Positions 42,303 through 50,272 of a stretch of DNA of 64,000 nucleotides are shown piece after piece. Position 1 is the first letter of the stretch. Each line of letters starts with the position of its first letter. Below the pieces are notes generated by a model. That model was not told the origin of the DNA and searched no databases. It saw only the letters and a program-made list of their open reading frames with translations. The position numbers were made by a program, and so were the translations under genes. The stretch is taken from assembly GCA_036387415.1 (NCBI GenBank), contig DASVTU010000039.1, forward strand, positions 248,001 through 312,000. The letters are read 5' to 3'. This stretch comes from DASVTU01 sp036387415. Its GTDB lineage: Bacteria; Acidobacteriota; Blastocatellia; Pyrinomonadales; Pyrinomonadaceae.

Positions 42303-44966
42303 TTAACCTTCGACCTCCACCACATCGTCTTCAATCTCCGGCACGCTCAACGCCTCCGCGCGCAGAGGCTTGACCTGTCGCGCCGTGTCTGTCTCGATAA
42401 TCAAACGGTCGCCCGAACGACGCGCCACGACGAACGCCGCACGATTCTTGAGATTGACGAGTTCCTGTCCCTCGAACCACAAACGTCGTCCGCCCAACAG
42501 CACCAACTCATCCGGCACAGACCCTTCACGCCCGAAACGCACCCACGCCAACTCAAAATCCGAAGATATTCCTTCGCTCTCGACGACAAAACGACTGCTC
42601 TCCAAATCTTCGCTCTCCGGCGCGACCGCGTCGCTCTCCGCACCGTCAGCCACATCACGCGCCAGCAATACGTCACGCCGCCCGTCTCTCACGTCGGCAA
42701 TCTGGAATGAACGCCCGCCCGTCGCCGCCAGCGCACGGATGCGTGCCTTGCGCCCATCATCCACCGCCGCCGCACGCGGAATCAAAAACGTGAAGAACTC
42801 CTGCGTGCCTTCCGCCTCCGCCTTGAACGTCAGCACCGGAGCGGATTCGCGTCTGCCGTAGCAACGCGACACAAAACCGCGCTCCTCGCGCCACTCCCCG
42901 CGCCCGTTCAAATCCCCTTCGCCGTTCAAACGCCCCTGCCCGTCCGACGCGAAAATTTCCAGCCCCGCCGCACCCGCGCGACGCTCACGCACCGCCACTC
43001 CCCTGTCATCCATTTCCAACGACGGCTCAGATTCCGCGACGAAATGGAAATGGAGTTCGCAGACGTGTCGCTTCCCCGCGCCCGACGCCACGCGGTCGCG
43101 CATTATCCAGTAATCGTTTTTGAGAAAGAGCACGGCGCGCGTGTAGTCCAATGTCTCGTCGAGTCGGCGGTAGCCGTCGTGCGCGCCCTCGAAGAAATCG
43201 AAACGCTTGTGGCTCAGCCACCTTTTAGCGGAGACATTCGCCACCTCTGACCATGAGAACGCGCCCGCCGCGACGGAAGAAGATTCGCCGTCGATAGACA
43301 GCGTGTTGTGCATCGGCGACGAACGAAAGCGGTCGCGCTCGCGTCTGTCCGCCGTGTAGGTATACGTGCCGGGGTCGATGAGTAATGAGCGACCGCGCGC
43401 GGCGAGTTCAAAGGAGAGTGCGTCCGCGTGCGCGTGGCCGCAGTTGAGCGCACCATGTCGTCCGGCGTCGAGTAGAAGAAAGTTTGAATCACTATTCCAC
43501 CCATCGCGCATGACGTAGTAGCCGCCGACAGGAAACGCACGCGAACACGCATCGGGCGGACGCGCTTCCAGACGGTCGAACGCCTCAAGCCCGCTTCTGC
43601 CGAGCAACCAGAACGTCTCTTCGGAAACTTCACGCGCGACGTACTTGTAATCGGCACGACCAAACAAGGCCGCGCCCGTCGCCAGCGTCGCGCGAAAGTC
43701 GTCGCGTCCGCGCTCGTCAAGCACGGCGAGACGCCCGCCGTCGTCGTCGCCGTAGAGAGGCGTGCGCCCGTCGGGGCGCGTGATGAACGTGAGATGGTCG
43801 AGCGAGGCGGCGAGTTTTTCTTTCACCTTTGCGTCAACGCTGTGGCCGTTGGCACGCGCGAGGATGACGTAGTGCGTGTAGAAATCGGTCGTGTAGCGTT
43901 GGTAGTAACTAGTCTGCTCGAAGTAAACGCCGTCGGGCAGGATGTGGCGTTCGAGTTCTGTTTCAAGGAGCGATGCGCCCGTCGCGCGCCATTGCGCGGC
44001 TCGTCGAAATTCAGGCCAGAGCGTGCCGAGATAAAAGAGGCCGAGCGCCTCGCCCGTGAGATGCGTGTTGGGGCTGAAATAGGTCGAGAGATAAGTTTCC
44101 AGATGCCGCGCGTGGAGATAGAGAAACTTCAACGCGCGCACGAAGACTGCGGGTTGAAGACGAGGCGAGTCGCGGAAAAAGTAGAGCGCCCACAACCACG
44201 CGATGGCGCGGAATGAAACTTCGAGACTGCTCGCCCAGTTGATGCCCATCTTCGGCGGGTTGGCATTCATCCACGCGTCGAGATGCGCGACAAAGGTTTC
44301 CGCGTATCGCTCATCGCGCGTGCGGCGGTAGGCGCGTCCGAGCGTCGAGAGATACTGCTGGCGGTTCAGTTCCCAGGTAATCTTTTTGTCGCCCGCCACC
44401 TCTGCGTTCAAATAGTCGATGCGGCTCCAATGCGCGAGCGGCGCGCGTCGTTTGGCGACCGGTTCAAGATGCCAGTCGATGGGATTACCGAAATCCAGAT
44501 TACGGAAACCGAGCAGGTCGAAACGTCCTTCGACGATGCGCTCCGCACGTTCGACCACAGACTCCTCAACGGCGACGATATTCCCCGCAGCGACATTTCC
44601 AACAGCAACGTTTTCGCCAGCAACATTTTCATCAACCGACTCGACGGCGCGCGTCGCAAAACGTTCGCGCAGCACGGCGTCTGTCTTTTCCACGTCGTCA
44701 AACGATGGAAAGAAGACGGGCGCGTGTCGCGTGCGGAAGTGTGCGAGCAACTGCGCGGCGGCAGCCGTTTCGCTCGCAGCGTGTTGCAGAGCGGAAGACA
44801 ACTCGCCGTCGAAGAGTTTGAAGAATTCGGCGTCGGACGGCACGCGCGTCTGCGACGACCAGCTGCGCCGTTCCGCGAAGGCGGCGGCGGACTGTCGGCC
44901 ACGAACGCGCACCTCGTCCAGACTGCGACCGCGAAGTTTCTTCAATTTACTCCACATGCGATTCAT
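42303..44966 (-). CDS. Heparinase II/III-type (alginate-lyase-like) protein
   Basis: 887 residues, ATG at 44966; no signal peptide is apparent. An alpha/alpha-toroid domain occupies roughly residues 190-470 (ELNRQQYLSTLGRAYRRT, NTHLTGEALGLFYLG, GVYFEQTSYYQRYTTDFYTH), followed by the heparinase II/III beta-sandwich (NCGHAHADALSFELAARGR, DPGTYTYTADRRERD with the catalytic His/Tyr region). Such proteins in exopolysaccharide clusters cleave uronic-acid chains by beta-elimination or edit polymer length. A 15-bp repeat encodes a low-complexity loop at residues ~112-131. It lies between the two amidotransferase gene groups. Confidence 0.88.
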   Translation of the reverse strand: MNRMWSKLKKLRGRSLDEVRVRGRQSAAAFAERRSWSSQTRVPSDAEFFKLFDGELSSALQHAASETAAAAQLLAHFRTRHAPVFFPSFDDVEKTDAVLRERFATRAVESVDENVAGENVAVGNVAAGNIVAVEESVVERAERIVEGRFDLLGFRNLDFGNPIDWHLEPVAKRRAPLAHWSRIDYLNAEVAGDKKITWELNRQQYLSTLGRAYRRTRDERYAETFVAHLDAWMNANPPKMGINWASSLEVSFRAIAWLWALYFFRDSPRLQPAVFVRALKFLYLHARHLETYLSTYFSPNTHLTGEALGLFYLGTLWPEFRRAAQWRATGASLLETELERHILPDGVYFEQTSYYQRYTTDFYTHYVILARANGHSVDAKVKEKLAASLDHLTFITRPDGRTPLYGDDDGGRLAVLDERGRDDFRATLATGAALFGRADYKYVAREVSEETFWLLGRSGLEAFDRLEARPPDACSRAFPVGGYYVMRDGWNSDSNFLLLDAGRHGALNCGHAHADALSFELAARGRSLLIDPGTYTYTADRRERDRFRSSPMHNTLSIDGESSSVAAGAFSWSEVANVSAKRWLSHKRFDFFEGAHDGYRRLDETLDYTRAVLFLKNDYWIMRDRVASGAGKRHVCELHFHFVAESEPSLEMDDRGVAVRERRAGAAGLEIFASDGQGRLNGEGDLNGRGEWREERGFVSRCYGRRESAPVLTFKAEAEGTQEFFTFLIPRAAAVDDGRKARIRALAATGGRSFQIADVRDGRRDVLLARDVADGAESDAVAPESEDLESSRFVVESEGISSDFELAWVRFGREGSVPDELVLLGGRRLWFEGQELVNLKNRAAFVVARRSGDRLIIETDTARQVKPLRAEALSVPEIEDDVVEVEG
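44572..44631. repeat. Four 15-bp tandem units inside the heparinase-like gene
   Basis: Units at 44572, 44587, 44602 and 44617 share the pattern GCAGCGACATTTTCC. They encode NVAGE/NVAVG/NVAAG/NIVAV in frame, so copy-number change would not break the protein. Confidence 0.65.
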
Positions 44967-45009
44967 ACGAATTCAGCGAAACCGATTTGAGCGGTTCGTC
45001 AAACGCGAT

Positions 45010-45909
45010 TCAGGCGGCTTTCTGTACAGCAGTTTTTCGATAAACCATCAATGCGGCGAGCGGACGCCCGCGTCGGTCGTCGCGTCGAAACCAGTAGTTG
45101 AGCGCCGCGAGCAGAGGCTCGAAGGGCAGGATGGCGATGCGTAGCGGGCGCGGCAGGCGCGTGGCCGCAATCCACGGGTCGAGCGCGAGCGTCTCTCCCA
45201 GAATCAAACGCTGCTCAACCTTCAATCCTTCAATCTCAAGTCGCTCGGTCAGCCACTCCGTATCATAGTGTCGCTCGTAGAAACGTGGCTCGGCGAGCGG
45301 CTCGCCCTTGCTGTCGTAGTGTGCGAAACGTTCCTCGCGCTCACGCCTGTAAGGAACTTCGACGACGAGCACGCCGTCGGGTTTGAGGACGCGTCGAAAC
45401 TCGCGGAGCGCATCACTGTCGCCGTCGCCGGGGATGTGTTCGATGACGCTGATGGAATAAACGAGGTCGAAAAACTCGTCCGGGTATCGCATCCGTCGCG
45501 CGTCTTGATATTCGACGACGTAGTTGGTCAAACCCGACGCGTCGGCCAGTGGCTTCCAGCGCGTCTCTATCTTCGGGTCGTCCAAATCAGTCGCGTAGAC
45601 TTCGCTCTGTGTCCCGTCGGCGAGCATCAGGCTCAAGAGTTTGGGACTGCTGGCATCGAGCACGCGCGGGTTATGTTTCCGGCGAAACTCTGCGAGCACA
45701 AAGGCATTCGGGAAGAAACGCCAATAGCCGACGGGCGACATGAAAAGTTTGATGCCTTCCATGAACAACCCTTTCGTCATGGCGCGCAAGGCACATCGCA
45801 CGGCGAAGAGATAGACGCGGAAAGCGTTTGCCACGACGTTTGAGGGAATCGTTTCTTGTTGGTTGCGTTCGTGCCAGCTTTCCTCGCTGACGCTTAGTGT
45901 TTGTGCCAT
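45010..45909 (-). CDS. Class I SAM-dependent methyltransferase
   Basis: 299 residues, ATG at 45909. A long N-terminal part (to about residue 75) precedes the fold. RVLDASSPKLLSLMLAD is a degenerate motif I; VYATDLDDPKIETRW, FFDLVYSISVIEHIPGDGD and GVLVVEVPYRREREERF follow. The family resembles methyltransferases of surface-glycan loci. It is 43 bases downstream of no gene on its side but directly precedes the heparinase-like gene, so both may share a transcript. Confidence 0.85.
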   Translation of the reverse strand: MAQTLSVSEESWHERNQQETIPSNVVANAFRVYLFAVRCALRAMTKGLFMEGIKLFMSPVGYWRFFPNAFVLAEFRRKHNPRVLDASSPKLLSLMLADGTQSEVYATDLDDPKIETRWKPLADASGLTNYVVEYQDARRMRYPDEFFDLVYSISVIEHIPGDGDSDALREFRRVLKPDGVLVVEVPYRREREERFAHYDSKGEPLAEPRFYERHYDTEWLTERLEIEGLKVEQRLILGETLALDPWIAATRLPRPLRIAILPFEPLLAALNYWFRRDDRRGRPLAALMVYRKTAVQKAA

Positions 45910-45942
45910 GAGTGTTGCTCGAAGTGTGTTGACGGCAGTTAA

Positions 45943-46110
45943 TCAAAAGTGCATTTCAAGATAAGGAGATTTGCCACAGAGACACGGCAGCGCAGAGTAA
46001 AACCATAGGATTTTCAGCCATTCTTTCAAGGTTCTTCTCCGTGTCTCTATGGCAAGTTTTGAAACGGGTGTCGAGTGACGTTTCAATCAAAAGCGCATCT
46101 TCGCCGGAAG
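45943..46110. repeat. Inverted CACAGAGACAC-type word repeat, copy 2
   Basis: TTGCCACAGAGACACGGCAG (45971-45990) pairs with CTCCGTGTCTCTATGGCAA (46037-46055), 16 of 17 bases in the core. It is followed by GTTTTGAAACGGGT (46056-46069), as in copy 1. AATCAAAAG.GCAT occurs on both sides (about 45944 and 46084). It fills the gap between the phosphodiesterase-like and methyltransferase genes. Confidence 0.72.
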
Positions 46111-46119
46111 CGCGAATGC

Positions 46120-47526
46120 TCACGCAAAAACTCCGTTCAAGACGTTTCCTTTCATCTCTGCGGGCACGGGCAGGCCGAGCATGGTGAGAAGCGTCGGCGC
46201 GATGTCGAGGTTGTTGCATTCGTGGACGCGTGCGCCCGCCTTGATGCCTGCGCCGTAGACGAGCATCATGCCGCGCGGGTCGTGGCAGCCGGATTTGACC
46301 ATGCCTGTGCCGTAAACAAGGTCTTCATAGCGCACGGAGATTTCTTCGTCGCGGAGCGGAAAGTAACAACGCGAGTTCTCGGAAGTTTCGTCATAATGTT
46401 TGAGCGTCACGGTTAGACTATTGTCGAGCGTATCGACATTGAACATGGCGCGTTCAGGCGCATCGACGTAGGCCGATTTCAGCGACTCGACGACGTGCGT
46501 CATCGTGGCGGGCGTGTCCGGGTAGAGGTTGAACTGGTCGGACATGGTTGAGAGCGTCCGCACGCGTTCCTTGACGCCGAGAATGTCAACGAGTCGTTCG
46601 AGCGAGCGGAGTTGGCCGATGCGTTTGCCCTTCTTCAACTCGCTGATGAAAGGCTTTTGACCCATGCTGGAAGCGACGACGAGCACGGTGTCGTCGTCGA
46701 GCAGGTTCAACATGCGTCCCAAGAGTTCGTCGGCGGTGCGATAGCCGTACTCAATCGCTTTGCCGAAGCGGCGCACCTCGTCGGGCGCGGTCTCCTGCGG
46801 AAAGGCGTGCGGCTCCATCGCCTTCCAGTAGGTGTGCATGTAGTGTGCGACGTGGTTAGAGTGAAAAGTGGCGAACTCCGGTCGGTGGCGACGATAGAGA
46901 CGACTAAAGAAATCGAAGTTGACGAGCGGCTGAAGCGCGACGCGCTGCCAACGTACATCCGGCTCGCGGCGTTCGCGCGCCAGTTGCTTGACGATGCGCG
47001 CGACCGTCTCGGCGCTCAAGCCCAACGCCAGAAGTTTTGCGCCGAGTCGCGCTTTGAACAACAAGCCATCCTTGTCCGAAGGTAGGCGGACGGAACGCGT
47101 GTAGGTGAGATTGAGTTCCTGAATCGGTTGGAGCGATGCGGGATGCGTCGCAGCGTCGGGCGCGAAAGTGTCTGGCACGTAGAAGCCGTTGACCTCCTGC
47201 GGCGGCCAAGTGCAGAGGCTGCCGTAGACGCCGACGCGCAAGCCCGCTGCGTGACAGATTTCCCAGATGCGCTCGGCGCGAATCGTTTCGGGCGGCTGCT
47301 GCAAAAAGAAGACGTTGTGCTCGCTTTGCGGACGTCCGGTGTAGACGGTCGTCCAGGTAATCCACGGGTCGAGTTGCGGCGGCAAATCGACGCTCATCGG
47401 TGACGCCCACGCGCCTTCGCGTTTGAGCCGCGCAAACGTCGGGAGTTTGCCCTCCGCTATCAACGGGTCAATGAGATTCCAAGTAATCTCGTTTAGTTCG
47501 ACAAGTAAAACTTTCCTGCGTGACAT
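46120..47526 (-). CDS. Alkaline-phosphatase-superfamily protein (type I phosphodiesterase-like)
   Basis: 468 residues from ATG 47526 (a TTG two codons earlier is ignored). The first metal-binding stretch (VLLVELNEITWNLIDPLIAE) and WITWTTVYTGRPQSEHNV with the presumed Thr nucleophile match the superfamily. Later DDDTVLVVASSMGQKPF and a C-terminal NNLDIAPTLLTMLGLPVP are also typical. No signal peptide or membrane helix is visible, so it is probably cytoplasmic. Related proteins hydrolyse or transfer phosphate esters; in a glycan cluster it might process nucleotide or phosphosugar substrates. That link is inferred. Confidence 0.8.
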   Translation of the reverse strand: MSRRKVLLVELNEITWNLIDPLIAEGKLPTFARLKREGAWASPMSVDLPPQLDPWITWTTVYTGRPQSEHNVFFLQQPPETIRAERIWEICHAAGLRVGVYGSLCTWPPQEVNGFYVPDTFAPDAATHPASLQPIQELNLTYTRSVRLPSDKDGLLFKARLGAKLLALGLSAETVARIVKQLARERREPDVRWQRVALQPLVNFDFFSRLYRRHRPEFATFHSNHVAHYMHTYWKAMEPHAFPQETAPDEVRRFGKAIEYGYRTADELLGRMLNLLDDDTVLVVASSMGQKPFISELKKGKRIGQLRSLERLVDILGVKERVRTLSTMSDQFNLYPDTPATMTHVVESLKSAYVDAPERAMFNVDTLDNSLTVTLKHYDETSENSRCYFPLRDEEISVRYEDLVYGTGMVKSGCHDPRGMMLVYGAGIKAGARVHECNNLDIAPTLLTMLGLPVPAEMKGNVLNGVFA

Positions 47527-47577
47527 CTTCAAAAGCCTCTTCCCATTCGTTTCTCAAAAGCTCCACAATTCCGTGCG

Positions 47578-48933
47578 TCAGCGACGCGCGCCGACCGTTT
47601 CCAACAATTCCTCTGTCTCCACACCTGCCTGCGGCGCGGAGCCTGCGACCGCTTCCGTCGCGCGCTCCGTTTCGTTTAGTTCAACGACGCGGCGGCGAAA
47701 GATTTCCGCTAGTCGCTCCGTGTTGCGCGCGAGGTCGTACCGCTCGACGACGCGCCTGCGCCCCGCTTCGCCGAGACGACGCCGCAACGCCGCATCATCC
47801 ATCAGAGAAGAAATCGCGTCCGCCAGTTCGTCCACGTCCGACGGCGCGACGAGCAGCCCGTCAATGCCGTCGCGGATGAGTTCGGGCACTCCGTTGATGC
47901 GCGTCGCCACCGACGGAATCTCCATCGACATCGCTTCCATCAAGACTACGGGCACGCCCTCGGCAAAACTTGCCAGCGCAAAAACATCAGCCCGTCGGTA
48001 AAGTTCGCGCACCTTGTCCTGATTCAGCCATCCTTCAAAAACCACATGCTCGCCCAAACCGCGTGCCACCACGTCGCTCTCTAAACTCTCGCGCATGGGG
48101 CCATCGCCGACGAGACGCAGGCGCACCGCGCGCCCCTGCTTCAACAACGCCTCAACGGCAGCGACCAGAATGTGCTGCGCCTTGACGGGCGCGAGTCGCC
48201 CGACGCAAATTACTTCAAACGGCGACGGATTCTCACGCGGCGGTCGCGGTTCATACAGATGCGGGTCAACGCCGAGCGGCGACACTTCAATCTTGCCCCA
48301 ATCCTCCGGCGACGAAAATCTCATCAACTGACTACGCGCATAGTTGCTAATCGCCGCGATGAAAGTTGACGCGCGAACCTTCTCCGCGAGACTGAAACCG
48401 ATGGCGTCGTCAAACTCGACAGGCCCGTGGATAGTCAACGAAACGGTCACGGGAAAGATGCGCCCCGCGAGCACGCAGACGTTTGGCGTGAAGTGTGAAT
48501 GAACGTGCGTGAGCCGCCGCTCCTGCATCCAACGACCGAGAAGCACCGCCTCGACGAAGTACATCAAACAAGTCGGAGCCATGCGCGGCGCAGACACACA
48601 GAGCTTGAGCGTATCCATCAACGCGCCGAGATAACGGCGCGGGCGCGCGACCATCGTCTTCAAGTGCGGCACGACCATGCTCAGTGGATTCGTCGGTTTG
48701 ACGTAAAAAGTCTCTCTCCATTCGTCGCGTTCCTCATCTGACAGACGCTCCGCCGGGCGGTCGCATTCGAGAACCGACGCGACGTGAACGTCAAAACCGA
48801 GCGCACGCAAACCAAGCACCTCACGCAAGACGAACGTGTGGTTAATCGCCGGATACTGCCCGACCAGATATGCCACGCGCACAGGCTTAGTGGCTTTCGT
48901 TTCGCTCATCATCGCTTCGTTCTGACTCTCCAT
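47578..48933 (-). CDS. GT4 glycosyltransferase
   Basis: 451 residues from ATG 48933 (GAGAG upstream; alternatives lie at 48912 and 48984). GT-B fold: VAYLVGQYPAINHTFVLREV at the N-terminus, THVHSHFTPNVCVLAG, SPLGVDPHLYEPR and the EX7E donor site in FAEGVPVVLMEAMSMEIPSV. It resembles colanic-acid/exopolysaccharide transferases such as WcaL. It adds a sugar to the lipid-linked unit. Its ~50-residue C-terminal tail is acidic and disordered. Confidence 0.88.
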   Translation of the reverse strand: MESQNEAMMSETKATKPVRVAYLVGQYPAINHTFVLREVLGLRALGFDVHVASVLECDRPAERLSDEERDEWRETFYVKPTNPLSMVVPHLKTMVARPRRYLGALMDTLKLCVSAPRMAPTCLMYFVEAVLLGRWMQERRLTHVHSHFTPNVCVLAGRIFPVTVSLTIHGPVEFDDAIGFSLAEKVRASTFIAAISNYARSQLMRFSSPEDWGKIEVSPLGVDPHLYEPRPPRENPSPFEVICVGRLAPVKAQHILVAAVEALLKQGRAVRLRLVGDGPMRESLESDVVARGLGEHVVFEGWLNQDKVRELYRRADVFALASFAEGVPVVLMEAMSMEIPSVATRINGVPELIRDGIDGLLVAPSDVDELADAISSLMDDAALRRRLGEAGRRRVVERYDLARNTERLAEIFRRRVVELNETERATEAVAGSAPQAGVETEELLETVGARR

Positions 48934-49042
48934 CACTCTCTGCTCAACGTCGCTCCTTGATTCACTCCGCTCCCGTCGCTCCATTCATTCTACTCTCAAT
49001 GTTTCCCGTCCACTTACCTCGCATCAACCAACCCGCGCCCCG

Positions 49043-50239
49043 TCACGACACATCTTCACGCCGGACACCTTTAATCTCATGCGCCACGGAAGCGACCGCC
49101 GACGCCAGCAGACGCTCATACAATTTCTCTGTACGCTCAAGCTGCGCCGCGCAGGAAAACTTCTCCTCGACGATGAGCCGCCCGCGTTCGCCCATCTCGC
49201 GCGCACGTTTCGTATCCTTCAACAACTCCACGATGCGCGTCGCCAACGCCTCGTCGTCGCCCGCCGCGACGAGGTAGCCCGTCTCGCCTTCGACCACCGT
49301 TTCGCGTGCGCCGCCGACATCCGTGGCGACTACCGGACGCCCCGCCGCCATGTATTCGAGAATCGCGTTGGAAAAACCTTCGGCCTTTGAAGAAAGCACA
49401 CACACGTCCGACGCGGCGAGCAACTCCGCGATGCGTTCGCAGCGACCCGTGAAGAAAACATCGCGCTCTCCGAGTCCGAGTTCGGCGGCGAGCGAGCGCA
49501 ACCGTTCCGTCAATTCACCTTCGCCCGCGAGCACGAAGGCTGCCTCCGGCACCGCCTCGCGCACACGCCGCGCCGCGCGCAGGAAGGTCGGATGGTCTTT
49601 TACTTCGAGCCGCAAATTCGCCACGATAGTCACGAAGCGGCGCCCTTCAACATCGCGCGGCAAACCACAGGCGGCGAGCGCGTCGGCGCGCGACATCGAA
49701 GGGTCGGGCGCGACGCGCGAGGCGTCCAGCCCGTTGTGAATGACTTCGATTTTCTTCGCGCCGACTCCTTCCACGATTAACTGCTCGCGCACCGCTCCGG
49801 CGTTGGCGACGATGGCGCCTGCCAACTTGTATGCCCCGCGCTCGACGCGTTTCTGCAAAGGCGTGCGCGTGCCCGTCGTCTCGCGCCGCGAGGCGATGCG
49901 GACGGGCGTGCGTGCCAGTGACGCGCCCGTCATGCCGAAGATGTTGGTATAAAATTCGTGTGCGTGGACGACATCAATTTCGCGTTCGCGCAGGAAGCGA
50001 CGGAAGCGTGCGAGTTGGACGAAGGCGTTGCGGTCGTAAAAACTGTTGAGGGGAAATTCCGGGATGTCTTTGAATCCGAGACGTTCCACTTCGGCGCGCA
50101 GAGGCCCGCCGCCATACAGGCACGCCACTTCGACGTGATACCGCCCGCTCTCAAGCAACAGGCGCGTGAGTTGCACGGCCTGCCGCTCCGAGCCGCCCTC
50201 CCAGAAACCGCTTATCAGTTGTAGAACGCGATGCCTCAT
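49043..50239 (-). CDS. GT4 glycosyltransferase
   Basis: 398 residues, ATG at 50239. The GT-B fold has VLQLISGFWEGGSERQAVQL at the N-terminus, VVHAHEFYTNIFG, EVIHNGLDASRV, and the EX7E motif in AEGFSNAILEYMAAGRPVVA. It belongs to the large group of surface-polysaccharide transferases. The gene stands between the second amidotransferase and another GT4, all on the minus strand with short gaps, and should act on the same repeat unit. Confidence 0.9.
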   Translation of the reverse strand: MRHRVLQLISGFWEGGSERQAVQLTRLLLESGRYHVEVACLYGGGPLRAEVERLGFKDIPEFPLNSFYDRNAFVQLARFRRFLREREIDVVHAHEFYTNIFGMTGASLARTPVRIASRRETTGTRTPLQKRVERGAYKLAGAIVANAGAVREQLIVEGVGAKKIEVIHNGLDASRVAPDPSMSRADALAACGLPRDVEGRRFVTIVANLRLEVKDHPTFLRAARRVREAVPEAAFVLAGEGELTERLRSLAAELGLGERDVFFTGRCERIAELLAASDVCVLSSKAEGFSNAILEYMAAGRPVVATDVGGARETVVEGETGYLVAAGDDEALATRIVELLKDTKRAREMGERGRLIVEEKFSCAAQLERTEKLYERLLASAVASVAHEIKGVRREDVS

Positions 50240-50272
50240 TTTAAGTGGTCGTGTATCTCGTCAATCACGATT

